Source: Gammaproteobacteria bacterium
GTDB taxonomy: Bacteria > Pseudomonadota > Gammaproteobacteria > Competibacterales > Competibacteraceae
Assembly (NCBI GenBank): GCA_024235135.1
Contig: JACKMZ010000001.1
Coordinates: 398,501 to 462,500, forward strand
Direction: 5' to 3'
DNA: 64,000 nt
The notes under the pieces are model-generated. The model was not told the DNA's origin, searched no databases, and was given only the letters and a program-made list of their open reading frames with translations. Below, one piece after another: positions 42,946-54,088 of this stretch (positions within the stretch are counted from its first letter, which is position 1; each line of letters starts with the position of its first letter). Both the position numbers and the translations under genes were made by a program.

Positions 42946-43554
42946 ATGCCATCAAGTCATAAACCCTATTGCGAGGCCAGCGAGCAGAACCAGGAACCGA
43001 TCCTGGACGTGTTGCGGGAAGTGTTCACGGAATCGGGGGTGATTCTGGAAATCGGCAGCGGCACCGGTCAGCATGCCGTCCATTTCTCCCGGCATTTGCC
43101 CCATTTGATTTGGCAGCCATCGGATCTGCCCGAAGCGTTGCCGGGTATCGAAGCGTGGCTGGCCGAGGCGGCTCTACCCAATATCCGTTCGCCGCTTGTC
43201 CTGGACGCGACGCAACAGCCCTGGCCTTTGACTGGCGTAGAGGGCGTTTACTCCTCGAATACCGCGCATATCATGGGCTGGCCACAAGTCCAGGCATTCT
43301 TCCGTGGAGTCGGTCAGGCTCTAAAAGAAGGCGGATTTTTCTGTCTTTATGGCCCGTTCAGTTATGGTGGCCAGCACACCAGTCCCAGCAACGTCCGTTT
43401 CGATGCCTACCTGAAAGCAACCGATCCGCAACGCGGCGTGCGCGATTTCGATGATCTCGACGAACTGGCCGTGAGGCATGGTTTGCGGTTGTTTCGTGAT
43501 TATTCCATGCCGGTCAATAACCGCACGCTGGTTTGGCGTAAGACTCGCGTCTGA
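42946..43554 (+). CDS. DUF938 SAM-dependent methyltransferase-like protein
   Basis: A 202-residue class I methyltransferase fold of the DUF938 group. It has the SAM motif ILEIGSGTGQHAVHF at 33-47, the acidic PSDL at the second strand, YSSNTAHIMGW near motif III, and GGFFCLYGPF. The substrate of the group is unknown. Start ATG 42946 matches the family N-terminus (HKPYCEASEQNQEPIL). The larger frame beginning at 42589 inside the amidotransferase gene is rejected. Confidence 0.88.
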   Translation: MPSSHKPYCEASEQNQEPILDVLREVFTESGVILEIGSGTGQHAVHFSRHLPHLIWQPSDLPEALPGIEAWLAEAALPNIRSPLVLDATQQPWPLTGVEGVYSSNTAHIMGWPQVQAFFRGVGQALKEGGFFCLYGPFSYGGQHTSPSNVRFDAYLKATDPQRGVRDFDDLDELAVRHGLRLFRDYSMPVNNRTLVWRKTRV

Positions 43555-43792
43555 GTTCGGTTGCCTAGAAGGCTCGGCAGGGCGCTCGTCGGCAGGTGAG
43601 CGGTCCTTTCTACGGCATCGGGCTAACGCGCGCCGGTGCTCCGTTCGTCGGTAAAATCGATTGTTTCGTCTTCCCATTCTGGGTACGCACATTGTGCTTT
43701 GATAACTTACCTGATGAGAAAAAACCATGGCTTCACCCATTGCTTTTTGCAAAAGACTGGACGTGCGCAGCCGGTCGGAAGGATTCAGTGAC

Positions 43793-44356
43793 ATGCCCAC
43801 GAAACATCGCGGTTTTACCTTGATTGAGTTGCTGATCACCGTCGTGATAGCAGCGTTGGTGTTGACTTTTGCGGTTCCGGGGTTCCAAAACATAATCCGC
43901 AATAACCGCCGCGCGGCCCAGGTCAATGAATTCGTCACCAGCCTCAATTTAGCCCGCTCCGAGGCCATCAAGGCGAGTGCAAGAGCCTATGTCTGGCGTA
44001 GCACGAACGGCACCACACTGGCTACAGACAGCACGGGTGTGTGGGAAAACGGCTGGGTGGTTTTCGTCGATCGTAATGGGGATGCCGCGTTGGATGCTGG
44101 AGAAACGGTGCAGACCCATGCGGCTCTTGAAGGAGGCGCCCGCCTGCGCGGGCCGGGTAACTTCGGTCGCTGGATCGCTTATCTGCCTTCCGGCACCAGT
44201 CTAGGCAACGGAGGGCTACCTAACGATTCCATGACGTTCTGTGACAGTCGCGGTATCGAGGAAGGTCGCCAGATCGTGGTCAACTTTACGGGGCGGACCC
44301 GAGTCGAGGACGACCATAACAATTTCGTCAGCGTTCCGACGGATGCCTGCCCATGA
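43793..44356 (+). CDS. fimT: Minor pseudopilin FimT (GspH/FimT family)
   Basis: A 187-residue type IV pilus-associated prepilin. A class III leader of 7 residues ends KHRG, followed by FTLIELLITVVIAALVL, with Glu at +5. The GspH-type C-terminal domain includes NEFVTSLNLARSEAIK. Start ATG 43793 has AAGGA about 9 nt upstream; a longer frame from 43727 would give an unusually long leader. It is the first gene of the minor-pilin operon, and its stop overlaps the pilV start (ATGA). Confidence 0.92.
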   Translation: MPTKHRGFTLIELLITVVIAALVLTFAVPGFQNIIRNNRRAAQVNEFVTSLNLARSEAIKASARAYVWRSTNGTTLATDSTGVWENGWVVFVDRNGDAALDAGETVQTHAALEGGARLRGPGNFGRWIAYLPSGTSLGNGGLPNDSMTFCDSRGIEEGRQIVVNFTGRTRVEDDHNNFVSVPTDACP

Positions 44357-44934
44357 GAACTTGTCGCTTTCAAAATCGTTTTATCCTCCACCACGCGGGT
44401 TCTGATTGCGGTCAGCGTGGCTTTACCCTGCTTGAGGTTCTAGTGGCATTGATCATTCTGGCTATCGGCCTATTGGGTCTAGCCAGTTTGCAGGCCGTCG
44501 GTTTGCGATCCAATCACAGCGCCCAGATGCGTACTCAGGCAACTTTATTGTCCTACGACATCGTGGATCGGATACGCGCCAACTTGAAGGGCGCGAAAGA
44601 CGGCTATTACAACAACAACGGTGGGAATGCGGCTGATAACGGTTGTATCGCAGCCGGCGCGAACTGTGATCCGCAAGCCATGGCCGAGCAGGATTTGTTT
44701 GAATGGAACGCCGCGATCGCCAATGTTTTGCCTTCGGGAGCAGGCATCGTATGCGTGGATAGCACCCCCGACGACGACGATGCCACGTTGTTGGCGGATA
44801 CCTGTGATGGCGTGATCAACGCCAACGAGTCGGTGGCTACCGCCCAATATGTCGTGCGAATCCAGTGGGTGGATGACCAGTCCGGCACCTTACAGCGTTT
44901 CGCCACAACCTTTCGCCCATCCAGTAGCGGTTGA
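44353..44934 (+). CDS. pilV: Type IV pilus minor pilin PilV
   Basis: A 193-residue prepilin with a 23-residue leader ending CGQRG, then FTLLEVLVALIILAIGLLGLASLQ, with Glu at +5. The hydrophobic helix plus the GLLGLASLQ tail is characteristic of PilV. The mature domain has several Cys. It is translationally coupled to fimT by ATGA overlap and lies 9 nt before pilW. Minor pilins prime pilus assembly and carry PilY1 at the tip. Confidence 0.93.
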   Translation: MRTCRFQNRFILHHAGSDCGQRGFTLLEVLVALIILAIGLLGLASLQAVGLRSNHSAQMRTQATLLSYDIVDRIRANLKGAKDGYYNNNGGNAADNGCIAAGANCDPQAMAEQDLFEWNAAIANVLPSGAGIVCVDSTPDDDDATLLADTCDGVINANESVATAQYVVRIQWVDDQSGTLQRFATTFRPSSSG

Positions 44935-44943
44935 GTTTTCATC

Positions 44944-45744
44944 ATGAGCGCCATGACACGTATGTTTCCAAAAAAACAACGGGGCTTAACCCTGATCGAG
45001 ATTATGATCGCGCTCGCCTTGGGGCTGATGCTCATCGCGGGATTGCTTCAGCTATTTGTCGGCACCCGCCAATCCTTCCGTATGCAGGAAAACCTTTCAC
45101 GCGTTCAAGAAAGCGGTCGTTATGCTCTGGAGTACCTCAGCCGGAGTTTGCGTCTGGCAGGTTACCGGGCTCGGGACACCATAGAAGTCGGGCAATCCTT
45201 CGAGGACAAGTTCGAGGTCGACTCCAACCCTGACCGACGGCCCATCTGGGGTGTTGACGGTGGTACGGGTACGCCTAATCCCCCCGATGTGGTGACGGTC
45301 AATTTCGAGGGAACGGAAAACGCACTACAAGGCGAGGTTCGTGATTGTCTGAATCGTCAAGCTCCAGCCGACCAGGCATCCCGCAACACTTTGCAACTGA
45401 ACGGAACCGATCTGGAATGCGTGTCCGTCGTGGGTGATCCAGTGGTCACTCAAACCCAGGCGGTGCTTGAGAATGTCATTGATTTTCAAATTCTATATGG
45501 AGAGGACACGGATAGTAACGAAGTCGCCAACCGTTATGTATCGGCGGGCAATGTGGGCGACATGAACAATGTTGTGAGCGCCCGCGTCTGTGTGGCGCTG
45601 CAATCGGACGAGCCCAACCTGATGGCCGAAGGCGTGGGTTTACAGACCTACCAGGATTGCTCAGGGGTCAACGCGACGTGCGCGGATCGCCGTTTATGCC
45701 GCATCTTCACCACTACCGTCACTCTCCGCAACAGACTGCTCTGA
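44944..45744 (+). CDS. pilW: Type IV pilus minor pilin PilW
   Basis: A 266-residue prepilin. The leader is 14 residues (KKQRG), then LTLIEIMIALALGLMLIAGLLQLF with Glu at +5. FRMQENLSRVQESGRYALEYLSRSLRLAGYR, a strongly conserved PilW region, follows (written here in the order FRMQENLSRV, then ESGRYALEYL). The C-terminal part is Cys-rich. Start 44944 and a second in-frame ATG three codons on are both possible. Confidence 0.93.
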   Translation: MSAMTRMFPKKQRGLTLIEIMIALALGLMLIAGLLQLFVGTRQSFRMQENLSRVQESGRYALEYLSRSLRLAGYRARDTIEVGQSFEDKFEVDSNPDRRPIWGVDGGTGTPNPPDVVTVNFEGTENALQGEVRDCLNRQAPADQASRNTLQLNGTDLECVSVVGDPVVTQTQAVLENVIDFQILYGEDTDSNEVANRYVSAGNVGDMNNVVSARVCVALQSDEPNLMAEGVGLQTYQDCSGVNATCADRRLCRIFTTTVTLRNRLL

Positions 45745-45760
45745 TTCATAGGATCACGCC

Positions 45761-46393
45761 ATGTCGTCAATACGGATTCCACCCAATAAACAAAAAGGTA
45801 GTGCACTCATCATCAGCCTCATCATTTTGGTGTTGATGCTGATTATTGGCACCAGCGGGATGCAGACCACGATTCTGGAAGAACGGATGTCAGGCAATGT
45901 GCGTGATTACAACAACGCCTTCCAAGCCAGCGAATCGGGATTGTTGGACGGTGAGCAGGATATTCGCAATCGCGATCTGCTCGGCAACGAGCTGCATGAT
46001 GATTATTTCGAGACCGATTTCACCAGTAACTGCAACAACAGCGACAACTCGTTGGACGGCTTGTGCAAACCGGCGACATCCGGTGATCCGCAATGGGAAC
46101 GATCAGCGGTATGGACGACTGTCGCCAATCAATACAGCCCCCGCAGCTATGGCGATGTGACGGGGATTCCCGATTTGCCGCCCGCGGGCCGCGAGCAACC
46201 CGATTATATTGTCGAGCGTTTGGATACGTTGAAATCGTTGGGCGTAGGACGGGTCGGTTATACGCCATCTCCGCCCGGAGCAGTAGCCTACTATCGCGTG
46301 ACTTCCCGTGGATTCGGCATCGGCATGGATGATTCGGTCAATCCACCCAGACCATTGGCTCAAGTCATGGTGCAGTCCATTTACGGGAAGTAA
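45761..46393 (+). CDS. pilX: Type IV pilus assembly protein PilX
   Basis: A 210-residue minor pilin-like protein. It has KQKG, then SALIISLIILVLMLIIGTSG, followed by TILEERMSGN and the FQASESGLLDGEQ stretch, which are diagnostic of PilX. As usual in PilX, the +5 Glu is absent. It sits 16 nt after pilW and 91 nt before pilY1. Confidence 0.92.
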   Translation: MSSIRIPPNKQKGSALIISLIILVLMLIIGTSGMQTTILEERMSGNVRDYNNAFQASESGLLDGEQDIRNRDLLGNELHDDYFETDFTSNCNNSDNSLDGLCKPATSGDPQWERSAVWTTVANQYSPRSYGDVTGIPDLPPAGREQPDYIVERLDTLKSLGVGRVGYTPSPPGAVAYYRVTSRGFGIGMDDSVNPPRPLAQVMVQSIYGK

Positions 46394-46484
46394 AGCGAAT
46401 GAATGCTCTAATGAATTTAATAGGCGAGAAAGCGGTATTTCACATTCGTGTAGCTATTGGGAATAGATTTTGGAGATTCATCCG

Positions 46485-49400
46485 ATGAATAAGCATACGT
46501 GTTTGCGCTGTCGGCGGGGATTCTCGGGGTTATTGTTGGGGATTATGGTGGCGGCATTTACGTTATCAGTGAATGCCCAGGATGTAGTAGATATCGCCAA
46601 TCGACCACTATTTCTGGGTGGAAGCGGTACACCGCTATCCATGCTGGTCATGGGGCGCGATCACAAGTTGTATTACGAAGCTTACAACGATGCCTCGGAT
46701 CTGAATCAGGACGGTGAATTGGACGTCGGATATAAGCCCGATCTAAGGGAATATAAATTTGTCTACGACGAAGCTGGCAATGGCAGCTACCAATATGGCG
46801 ATCAACTCGATTATTACGGCTATTTCGATTCCTATAAATGTTACAGGTATTCGGGTAGCTTACCGAGCGACGTGAGTGGAAAATTCGAGCCAGTGGGCAA
46901 CACGGACGTGGAAAGCACAGATGCCGACGGCAATGTAACGAGAAATAACAAATGCACTGGAGCCGGCCTTGGCGATACTTGGAGTGGTGACTTTCTTAAT
47001 TATTTGACAACCGCTCGTATCGATGCGGTTCGCCGGGTGCTTTATGGCGGATATCGGGTAGTTGATACCGATAGCGCCACGGTGTTGGAACGTGCCCGCG
47101 TACCGCAGGACGCGCATAGTTGGGGCAAGGAGTATCTGAGCATAGCGCACGACGGATACGATATTCGTGAATTCACTTCATTGGACCTACCTACTACCGA
47201 TACTCGGCATCTTTTTGCTAACACCTCTCTTTTGTGCCCTGCCAATAATAATGATTCAGCCTGTGCCACGTTTGCCGGCACGGGACTTCCTTTGTTGCGT
47301 GTACTGAGTAATTCGACATTCCGGGTGTGGGAATGGTTGTCGATTGAACGCCCGGTAGCCGGTTATCAATGCGTTAAAGGCGTCGGTGGCTCGCGCGTGA
47401 ATTGCGCTGTGGGGGGTGGGACGGTATGGGAAATCGTTCCGAGTTCGGCTTTTCAGAATTTGACGCAAACCACATATACTTTCCGTGACCCAGCGTATCC
47501 GTATAATGATGTGGATGTGGGTCATCCATCCAACCATTCGGATTTCAATACGATGGTTGCCACTTATGGGACCACCGCCCGGAAATTTGGGTCGGGGCCG
47601 GTTGCTGATATTGACGGTAGTGGAAATCCTTTCGATCCGAACAATATTAATGATGACTATCTCAATATCTTCCAGGGACAAATCGTCATTCCTACAACAG
47701 GCAGTTATACCTTTGCCGTGGATGGCGACGACGCCGTGGAATTGATCATTGATGGTACAAGCGTTGTCGGCTGGTATGGCGGCCATGGCGAGTGCAACTG
47801 CCAGACACATACAGGCTCCATCACGTTAAGCGCCGGTACCCACACGATTGAGTTTCGCCATGAGGAAGGTTACGGCGGGGATACTTACCATCTCTACTGG
47901 CGACGTACTATTCCTGCTTCGACCATGAACAATTACGTGGTCCGGGTGGACGCCTGCGTTGATGATCCCGATTTCCGTTTGGAACCCGAGTGCAAGGCCT
48001 ATCAACTGGGCGATAACGACGAGGACACTAAAGTCTATAAACCCACGGGCATTTTGCATGAATATGGTGAGACGGGGCGGATGGCTTTTGGTTTGATAAG
48101 CGGCTCCTACAAGAAGAATTTATCGGGCGGCGTTTTGCGCAAGAACATGTCGTCATTCGCCAACGAAATTAATTCCGACACTGGTGTATTCAGAAAGAAC
48201 GATACGAGCGATACCGCCTATGCCGCCATTTTGGCGGCCAACGGCAGCATTGTGGATACTATCGATAAGTTTCAGATAGTGGGTTTCAAGGGTAGTTATG
48301 CTTACGCGGACGGCGAATGTACGGTGCCCATGGTAATCCCCATGAAACAGGGCCGCTGCGCGATGTGGGGCAATCCGGTTGCCGAAATGATGTATGAGGG
48401 CTTGCGGTATTTTGCGAATGCGGGCCCCTCCAGCGCTTTCAACGTTACCTCGCAACCGGAATACAGCGGTTCGGGGGGCGTCAGCGATCCGACGCTCTCG
48501 TTTGCGAATCTCTCCAACAAATGGAAAGATCCCTACCGCGATCCCGACGATGCGAATGATCCTGGCTATAGTTGGTGTTCCAAGCCCTTCGAGATCGTGA
48601 TCGCGGATGCGCCTTCTTTCGATACGGATCAATTGCCAGGGTCCGCTTTCAGCCCCACCGCCACATCGAATGTGGCTAGCCTATCCGGCAATGTAACGGG
48701 CATGTCCGTGGCGTCGGAAGCGGGGAGCATCTGGAGTGGCGAGTACGCCGGCAATAAACCGTCGCCGGCGTTTATCGGCGAGTCCCTTGCCAATACGCCA
48801 ACTTACGATACCGCGCCGACACCCAAAACTATCAACAGTTTCGGCAATATCCGGGGTCTCGCTCCTGACGAGCCGACCCGAGAAGGCGGATATTACGCCG
48901 CCAGCGTCGCCTATCACGGTAAAACGGTAGGGGTGCGAACGGTTGATGACGCCGATGCCAACGGCCATATTATCCGGACCGATACGTTTGGTGTGGCGCT
49001 GTCGTCGCCTTTGCCGCGTATCGAAATTCCCGTCAACTATGTCGTGGGCAATCCCCCGGACACACCGGACGTTATCACGATTGTACCCTTCGCCAAGTCA
49101 GTAGGCGGTAGTGGGATCAACGCGGCCCGGGGTCAGTTTCAACCGACTAACACCATCGTGGATTTCTATGTGGAGCAAATTGCCAACACGGGTCAAGGGA
49201 ATGATGACGCCTCGATCAATGGTGGGCGACCCCAAGTGGTTTTCCGTATCAACTTCGAAGACTCGGAATACGGGTCTGATCATGATATGGACGCGATCGT
49301 TACGTATACCCTGACTGTCAATAGTGACAAAACCCTGACTGTCGCATTGAGTTCCGATTATGAGGCAGGCGGGATATTGCACCACATTGGCTATGTGATT

Positions 49401-52040
49401 TCGGGTACCACTAAAGACGGTTTGTATCTGGAAGTGCGTGACGCCAACGGCCCTAGCGGTAGCCGCAATCCATCAAGTGATGTCGATTACTTCCTGGATA
49501 CGCCATCGACCTTTACGGGCGTGCCGCCTGCCCCTGATTCGGGCACTGGGACGTGGCAGGACAGTACCACTCTTCCTGTGGTTGCGTTACGTACTTTTAC
49601 GGCGGGCGAGTCAACGGCCAATTATATCCCCGTCGACCCGCTGTGGCTGGCAGCCAAATGGGGCGGTTTTGTCGATGCTAATAATAACCATCAGTTGGAT
49701 GGTGGCGACCAGGTTAGAGGAGGGGAATGGGATCAGGATGGCGATGGCAAACCCGATGCGTACTTTTTGGTGACCAACGCCGGCGCATTGCTGGAGCAGT
49801 TGCGTTCGACCTTTACTGAAATTGCCAAACGCACGACTTCCGCGGCGGCGGTGGCCGTGAACACGGGCTCCCTCAGCGTCGGCAGCCGAGTCTATCAGGC
49901 CCGGTTCGATAGTACCGATTGGAGTGGTGAACTGCGTGCGCTATCGGTTGATCCGCAGACTGGCGAGATCCAGGCTGATAACCAGGGTAATCCGTTGGAG
50001 GAGTGGGCGGCCCAGGATCTTCTGATCAACCAAACGGGCCGCCAGATTCTGACGTTCAATCCTTCCGCCAGTGGGGGCGACGGCGCCGGAACGCCGTTTC
50101 TGTGGCCAGCGGCGGCTTGCGATGATACGACAAATCTGGACGCCGCCCAATGCGCGGCCCTGAACAGCGTCGATGGTAACGGCGCCCAACGCTTGGCGTT
50201 TCTGCGGGGAGATACATCCAACGAAGGATCGCAAGGTCTTAAATTCCGCGACCGCGCGGCGGGCAAGAACCCTGAAACGGTGCTAGGCGACATCGTCAAT
50301 TCCAACCCGTTCTATGTCGGACCACCCGCCTCGGGGTACGGCTTTGGCGATTACCGCAATAGTTTCGCAGCAGTATATAACGACCGTCGGCCGATGATTT
50401 ATATCGGTGCCAATGACGGTTTGTTGCATGGATTCGATGCGGAAACTGGCCAGGAGGTCTTTGCCTATGTACCCAGCACGGTCTACGACAATCTGGCCAA
50501 ACTCAGCAACATCGGTTACAACGACGCCCATCAGTACTATGTGGATGGTTCCGCGACGGTGCGTGACGTGCAGTTTCCCGGTGAGCAATGGCATACCTTG
50601 TTGGTGGGCAGTTTGCGCTCGGGTGGGCTGGGCTATTATGCCCTGGACGTGACGGACGCCAATTCAGGCTTGACCGAAGCCAACGCGGGTAATGTCGCGT
50701 TGTGGGAATTCCGTAACGTCAACCTGGCGACACCCAACAACGACAACTGTACGGTAACCGTGGACGCCGATGGTCAACCCCTGAACGGGTATGACGAGAC
50801 TGATAAAAACTTCTGCCGAAAGGATTTGGGCTACAGTTTCAGCCAGCCCTCCCTGGTGCGCGTAGCCGATGGCGACAATGACAATGACAACAATCCTTGG
50901 GTCGTGGTCTTTGGCAACGGCTACAACAATGTCGGGTCGGGCAAGGCCGCCTTGTTCGTGTTGAATGTGCAGGATGGATCCATTCGCCGCAAATTCCCCG
51001 ACCCTTCGAAGGGCGATAGCATCGTGACGTGTTTGGCGGATGACGAAAACGGGTTGTCTACTCCCACCGTGATCGATAGCGATGGAGATCTGATCGCGGA
51101 TGCCGTCTATGCCGGTGATATCAAGGGGAATCTGTGGAAGTTCGATATCAGCGACCCGAATGAAGATCTGTGGACCTGTTCCAAGCTCTTCGTTGCCCAG
51201 GACGGCACGGGTAAAGCGCAACCGATCACGTCCGCACCGGAAGTGGTCTTACATCCGTTGCGCAATCCCGGCGCAGACCCGACTGATTCTGCGGACGATC
51301 TGCCGACCTTCATGGTGTTGTTTGGCACGGGACGGTATATAGGCACCACGGATATTACCAACACGGATACACAGACGTTCTACGGTGTGTGGGATAATCG
51401 TGAAACGAGTTCGACGGCGCTGACCCGGGATGACTTGCAGGCGCAAATTTTCTGTCCAGGAGATCCAGCGGACCCTACCTGTCAGATAACCAATGCTGAT
51501 GGCGACCTCGTCGATTCCGCCGGCGAGTTTGATACTAACAGCAAAACCTATCGTGTAACGTCCAATCGTTCGGTCACCTATGATTTCGATGACACGACGA
51601 CGACGGATAAACGAGGGTGGTATCTTGATCTCACCAAGAATGCGGGTGAACGGGTTGTCGGAGATCCTCTGCTCATCGGTGCGCGTATCCTGTTCACGAG
51701 CATTCAGCCCAAGGAAGATCCGTGCCTGTTCGGTGGTAGCAGTTGGTTGAATATTCTTAACCCGATCACTGGCCAACGTCCCAAGGAGAGTTTCGTGTCT
51801 TGTTGTGGACAGGCTACCGACGGTGCGCTCATCACGGAGACGACGACCGGGTTTACGCCGAGCAGTATCGAAATTGTCGGTATCGCCTCGGCTCCGAACG
51901 TTATGAAGGCAACTGATGTGGAAGCAGGATCATCGCATTTCAACGCTTACGTCAGCACCTCCGAGGGTAGCGTAGAACATATCTCTATCGCCGGCAGCGA
52001 GCTGGGTCGGCAATCCTGGCGGCAATTGGGGCTACAGTAA
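46485..52040 (+). CDS. pilY1: Type IV pilus tip adhesin PilY1 with PA14-like insertion
   Basis: A very large exported protein (1851 residues from ATG 46485, with GGAG 9 nt upstream). A signal peptide ends SVNAQ. A PilY1-type N-terminal region follows. Residues about 335-480 resemble a PA14 domain ([41 protein letters not shown]). The C-terminal Neisseria PilC-type beta-propeller starts near 1267 ([24 protein letters not shown]). A calcium loop, Asp1531-x-Asp1533-x-Asp1535-x3-Asp1539, matches the one controlling retraction in P. aeruginosa PilY1. Similar loops occur at 72-80 and 1083-1091. No VWA domain is obvious. The stop overlaps the pilE-like start. Confidence 0.93.
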   Translation: MNKHTCLRCRRGFSGLLLGIMVAAFTLSVNAQDVVDIANRPLFLGGSGTPLSMLVMGRDHKLYYEAYNDASDLNQDGELDVGYKPDLREYKFVYDEAGNGSYQYGDQLDYYGYFDSYKCYRYSGSLPSDVSGKFEPVGNTDVESTDADGNVTRNNKCTGAGLGDTWSGDFLNYLTTARIDAVRRVLYGGYRVVDTDSATVLERARVPQDAHSWGKEYLSIAHDGYDIREFTSLDLPTTDTRHLFANTSLLCPANNNDSACATFAGTGLPLLRVLSNSTFRVWEWLSIERPVAGYQCVKGVGGSRVNCAVGGGTVWEIVPSSAFQNLTQTTYTFRDPAYPYNDVDVGHPSNHSDFNTMVATYGTTARKFGSGPVADIDGSGNPFDPNNINDDYLNIFQGQIVIPTTGSYTFAVDGDDAVELIIDGTSVVGWYGGHGECNCQTHTGSITLSAGTHTIEFRHEEGYGGDTYHLYWRRTIPASTMNNYVVRVDACVDDPDFRLEPECKAYQLGDNDEDTKVYKPTGILHEYGETGRMAFGLISGSYKKNLSGGVLRKNMSSFANEINSDTGVFRKNDTSDTAYAAILAANGSIVDTIDKFQIVGFKGSYAYADGECTVPMVIPMKQGRCAMWGNPVAEMMYEGLRYFANAGPSSAFNVTSQPEYSGSGGVSDPTLSFANLSNKWKDPYRDPDDANDPGYSWCSKPFEIVIADAPSFDTDQLPGSAFSPTATSNVASLSGNVTGMSVASEAGSIWSGEYAGNKPSPAFIGESLANTPTYDTAPTPKTINSFGNIRGLAPDEPTREGGYYAASVAYHGKTVGVRTVDDADANGHIIRTDTFGVALSSPLPRIEIPVNYVVGNPPDTPDVITIVPFAKSVGGSGINAARGQFQPTNTIVDFYVEQIANTGQGNDDASINGGRPQVVFRINFEDSEYGSDHDMDAIVTYTLTVNSDKTLTVALSSDYEAGGILHHIGYVISGTTKDGLYLEVRDANGPSGSRNPSSDVDYFLDTPSTFTGVPPAPDSGTGTWQDSTTLPVVALRTFTAGESTANYIPVDPLWLAAKWGGFVDANNNHQLDGGDQVRGGEWDQDGDGKPDAYFLVTNAGALLEQLRSTFTEIAKRTTSAAAVAVNTGSLSVGSRVYQARFDSTDWSGELRALSVDPQTGEIQADNQGNPLEEWAAQDLLINQTGRQILTFNPSASGGDGAGTPFLWPAAACDDTTNLDAAQCAALNSVDGNGAQRLAFLRGDTSNEGSQGLKFRDRAAGKNPETVLGDIVNSNPFYVGPPASGYGFGDYRNSFAAVYNDRRPMIYIGANDGLLHGFDAETGQEVFAYVPSTVYDNLAKLSNIGYNDAHQYYVDGSATVRDVQFPGEQWHTLLVGSLRSGGLGYYALDVTDANSGLTEANAGNVALWEFRNVNLATPNNDNCTVTVDADGQPLNGYDETDKNFCRKDLGYSFSQPSLVRVADGDNDNDNNPWVVVFGNGYNNVGSGKAALFVLNVQDGSIRRKFPDPSKGDSIVTCLADDENGLSTPTVIDSDGDLIADAVYAGDIKGNLWKFDISDPNEDLWTCSKLFVAQDGTGKAQPITSAPEVVLHPLRNPGADPTDSADDLPTFMVLFGTGRYIGTTDITNTDTQTFYGVWDNRETSSTALTRDDLQAQIFCPGDPADPTCQITNADGDLVDSAGEFDTNSKTYRVTSNRSVTYDFDDTTTTDKRGWYLDLTKNAGERVVGDPLLIGARILFTSIQPKEDPCLFGGSSWLNILNPITGQRPKESFVSCCGQATDGALITETTTGFTPSSIEIVGIASAPNVMKATDVEAGSSHFNAYVSTSEGSVEHISIAGSELGRQSWRQLGLQ

Positions 52041-52516
52041 TGGGCATTGACGGACTGAATCATCAGCAGCGGTGCAGCGGGCGGCGGAATCGCCGCCCGG
52101 AAGTCCAAGGCTTCACTTTGATTGAGCTGATGATTGCCGTGGCGATTGTGGCTATTTTGGCGGCGATCGCCTTACCGGCGTATCAGGATCAAATACGCAA
52201 GGCGAGAAGGGGGGATGCCGAGGCGGTGTTGCTGGAGGCCGCGCAATGGATGGAACGCTATTATACGGCCAATAATCGCTATGATGACCCTGCTAATCCC
52301 GGTAATCCTCCGACTGGATTTCCATTGACGAAATCTCCAAAGGCAGGGGGAGATACCTTCTACACCATCGCCATCAGCGCCGTGTCCGCCAACGCTTTCA
52401 CGCTGACGGCAACGCCTGCGGGACCGCAAACGAGTGATACTTGTGGCAACTTGACCTATACGAACACAGGGGTCAAAGGGCGTTCTGGAACGGCGGCATT
52501 GGATACTTGTTGGTAG
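52040..52516 (+). CDS. pilE: Type IV pilin-like protein PilE
   Basis: A 158-residue prepilin. A 24-residue leader ends EVQG, then [26 protein letters not shown] with Glu29 at +5 (shown as [10 protein letters not shown], then [16 protein letters not shown]). The C-terminal region has a disulfide pair (TCGNL and DTCW) typical of PilE/ComP minor pilins closing this operon. The start overlaps the pilY1 stop (TAATG). A terminator follows. Confidence 0.92.
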   Translation: MGIDGLNHQQRCSGRRNRRPEVQGFTLIELMIAVAIVAILAAIALPAYQDQIRKARRGDAEAVLLEAAQWMERYYTANNRYDDPANPGNPPTGFPLTKSPKAGGDTFYTIAISAVSANAFTLTATPAGPQTSDTCGNLTYTNTGVKGRSGTAALDTCW

Positions 52517-52540
52517 CGTCTTGGAGAGGGTCAGCCATCA

Positions 52541-52570
52541 ACAGGGCCGCTTTCAAGCGGCCCTGTTTTT
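52541..52570 (+). terminator. Terminator of the minor-pilin operon
   Basis: The 11-bp perfect stem ACAGGGCCGCT/AGCGGCCCTGT with a 4-nt loop is followed by TTTT. It lies 25 nt after the pilE stop and before the convergent ispH gene. Confidence 0.88.
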
Positions 52571-52613
52571 GCCGGGCCTATTCGACGGTCAAGGGCTTAC
52601 CGAGCGAGCGCCT

Positions 52614-53546
52614 TTATCGCAACTCGCGGGGCAACGAGAAAATCACATTTTCCTCACAGCCCTGGTTCTCGACGACATCGGCCGCTCCCAGACTGCGCAA
52701 GCGATCGATCACTTGTTGCACCAGCACTTCCGGGGCCGAGGCGCCGGCCGTGACGCCGATGGCTTCGTGCTGTTCCAACCAGGCGGCGTCAATGTCTTCC
52801 GGGCCGTCGATCAGATATGCTGGGACGTTTTCCTTTTCGGCCAATTCCCGCAGCCGGTTCGAGTTCGAACTGTTGCGTGAACCGACCACCAGCACCAAAT
52901 CGCATTGGCGAGCCAGTTCACGTACGGCATCTTGCCGGTTCTGCGTGGCGTAACAAATGTCGTCCTTACGCGGTCCTTGAATTTTCGGGAAACGTTGCCG
53001 GAGCGCGTCGATGATACGTGCCGTATCGTCCACAGACAGGGTAGTTTGCGTCACGTAAGCCAGTTGGTCGGGGTTTCTGACTCGTAGACGGGCGACGTCC
53101 GCTTCGGTTTCCACCAAATACATGCGTCCACCGTGACCCTCCTCGAATTGTCCCATGGTGCCTTCCACTTCAGGGTGGCCGGCATGGCCGATCAGAATCG
53201 CTTCATGCCCGTCTCGGCTGTAGCGAGCGACTTCCATGTGGACCTTGGTGACCAGCGGACAAGTCGCGTCGAACACTTTCAAGGCGCGTCGTTCCGCCTC
53301 CCGACGCACGGCCTGTGATACCCCATGGGCGCTGAAAATGACCGTAGCTCCGTCGGGTACTTCGTGCAATTCCTCGACGAATAGCGCGCCCCGCGCACGC
53401 AAATCGTCGACCACGAAACGGTTGTGCACGACTTCATGGCGCACGTAAATGGGCGCGCCGAACAGCTCCAAGGCTCGTTCGACGATGCCAATGGCCCGGT
53501 CCACGCCCGCGCAAAAGCCTCTTGGATTCGCTAGATGGATATGCAT
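52614..53546 (-). CDS. ispH: 4-hydroxy-3-methylbut-2-enyl diphosphate reductase IspH
   Basis: The last step of the MEP isoprenoid pathway. The 310-residue iron-sulfur protein has [12 protein letters not shown] (Cys12), [11 protein letters not shown] and [10 protein letters not shown], the three cluster ligands, plus SAHGVS and TAGASAPE, which bind substrate. Its neighbour lspA starts upstream on the same strand, the usual lspA-ispH order. Confidence 0.97.
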   Translation of the reverse strand: MHIHLANPRGFCAGVDRAIGIVERALELFGAPIYVRHEVVHNRFVVDDLRARGALFVEELHEVPDGATVIFSAHGVSQAVRREAERRALKVFDATCPLVTKVHMEVARYSRDGHEAILIGHAGHPEVEGTMGQFEEGHGGRMYLVETEADVARLRVRNPDQLAYVTQTTLSVDDTARIIDALRQRFPKIQGPRKDDICYATQNRQDAVRELARQCDLVLVVGSRNSSNSNRLRELAEKENVPAYLIDGPEDIDAAWLEQHEAIGVTAGASAPEVLVQQVIDRLRSLGAADVVENQGCEENVIFSLPRELR

Positions 53547-53608
53547 GGATGATTTCCTCGGACATAGAGCAGCGTAGGATGCGCGCGTTTGTCCGGACTT
53601 GGGGCCGG

Positions 53609-54088
53609 TTATTGGTCTCGCGATCGTCGCGTGCTTAATAGACTATCCAGTATCAACAAAGTTGCCCCCACTGTGATGGCCGAGTCCGCTACATTGAAGG
53701 CGGGCCAATACCAGCGATCATAATAGACCTGGATGAAATCGATGACGTGACCGTGCCAGATTCGGTCGATGAGATTTCCGATCGCGCCGCCCAGTACCAG
53801 AGCTAGAGCGGCCGCCAGTCGAAATTGGCCGGTCTTGAGGCGGCTTAGCCAAAGCACCAGGACGACGCTGACGGTCATCGATAGCAGCAGGAAAAACCAA
53901 CGTTGCCAGCCGCCCGCCTCGGCAAGAAAGCTGAACGCCGCACCGGGGTTGTACATTAAAGTCAGGTTGAACGAGGGCAACACGGGGTGCGGCTGGTATA
54001 GCGCCAGGGTCTGTTCCGCCAGCCATTTGCTGAATTGGTCCAGACCGATGATGACGCCACTCAACCATAACCATTTAAGCATGGGCAT
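53609..54088 (-). CDS. lspA: Lipoprotein signal peptidase (signal peptidase II) LspA
   Basis: An inner-membrane aspartic protease that removes the prolipoprotein signal peptide. The 159-residue protein has four membrane segments and the conserved [27 protein letters not shown] and FNVADSAI, with the catalytic Asp pair in the last two. Start ATG 54088 overlaps the ileS stop (TGATG), coupling the genes; an ATG two codons on is the alternative. The longer frame into ileS is rejected. Works with Lnt (4111) in lipoprotein maturation. Confidence 0.95.
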   Translation of the reverse strand: MPMLKWLWLSGVIIGLDQFSKWLAEQTLALYQPHPVLPSFNLTLMYNPGAAFSFLAEAGGWQRWFFLLLSMTVSVVLVLWLSRLKTGQFRLAAALALVLGGAIGNLIDRIWHGHVIDFIQVYYDRWYWPAFNVADSAITVGATLLILDSLLSTRRSRDQ

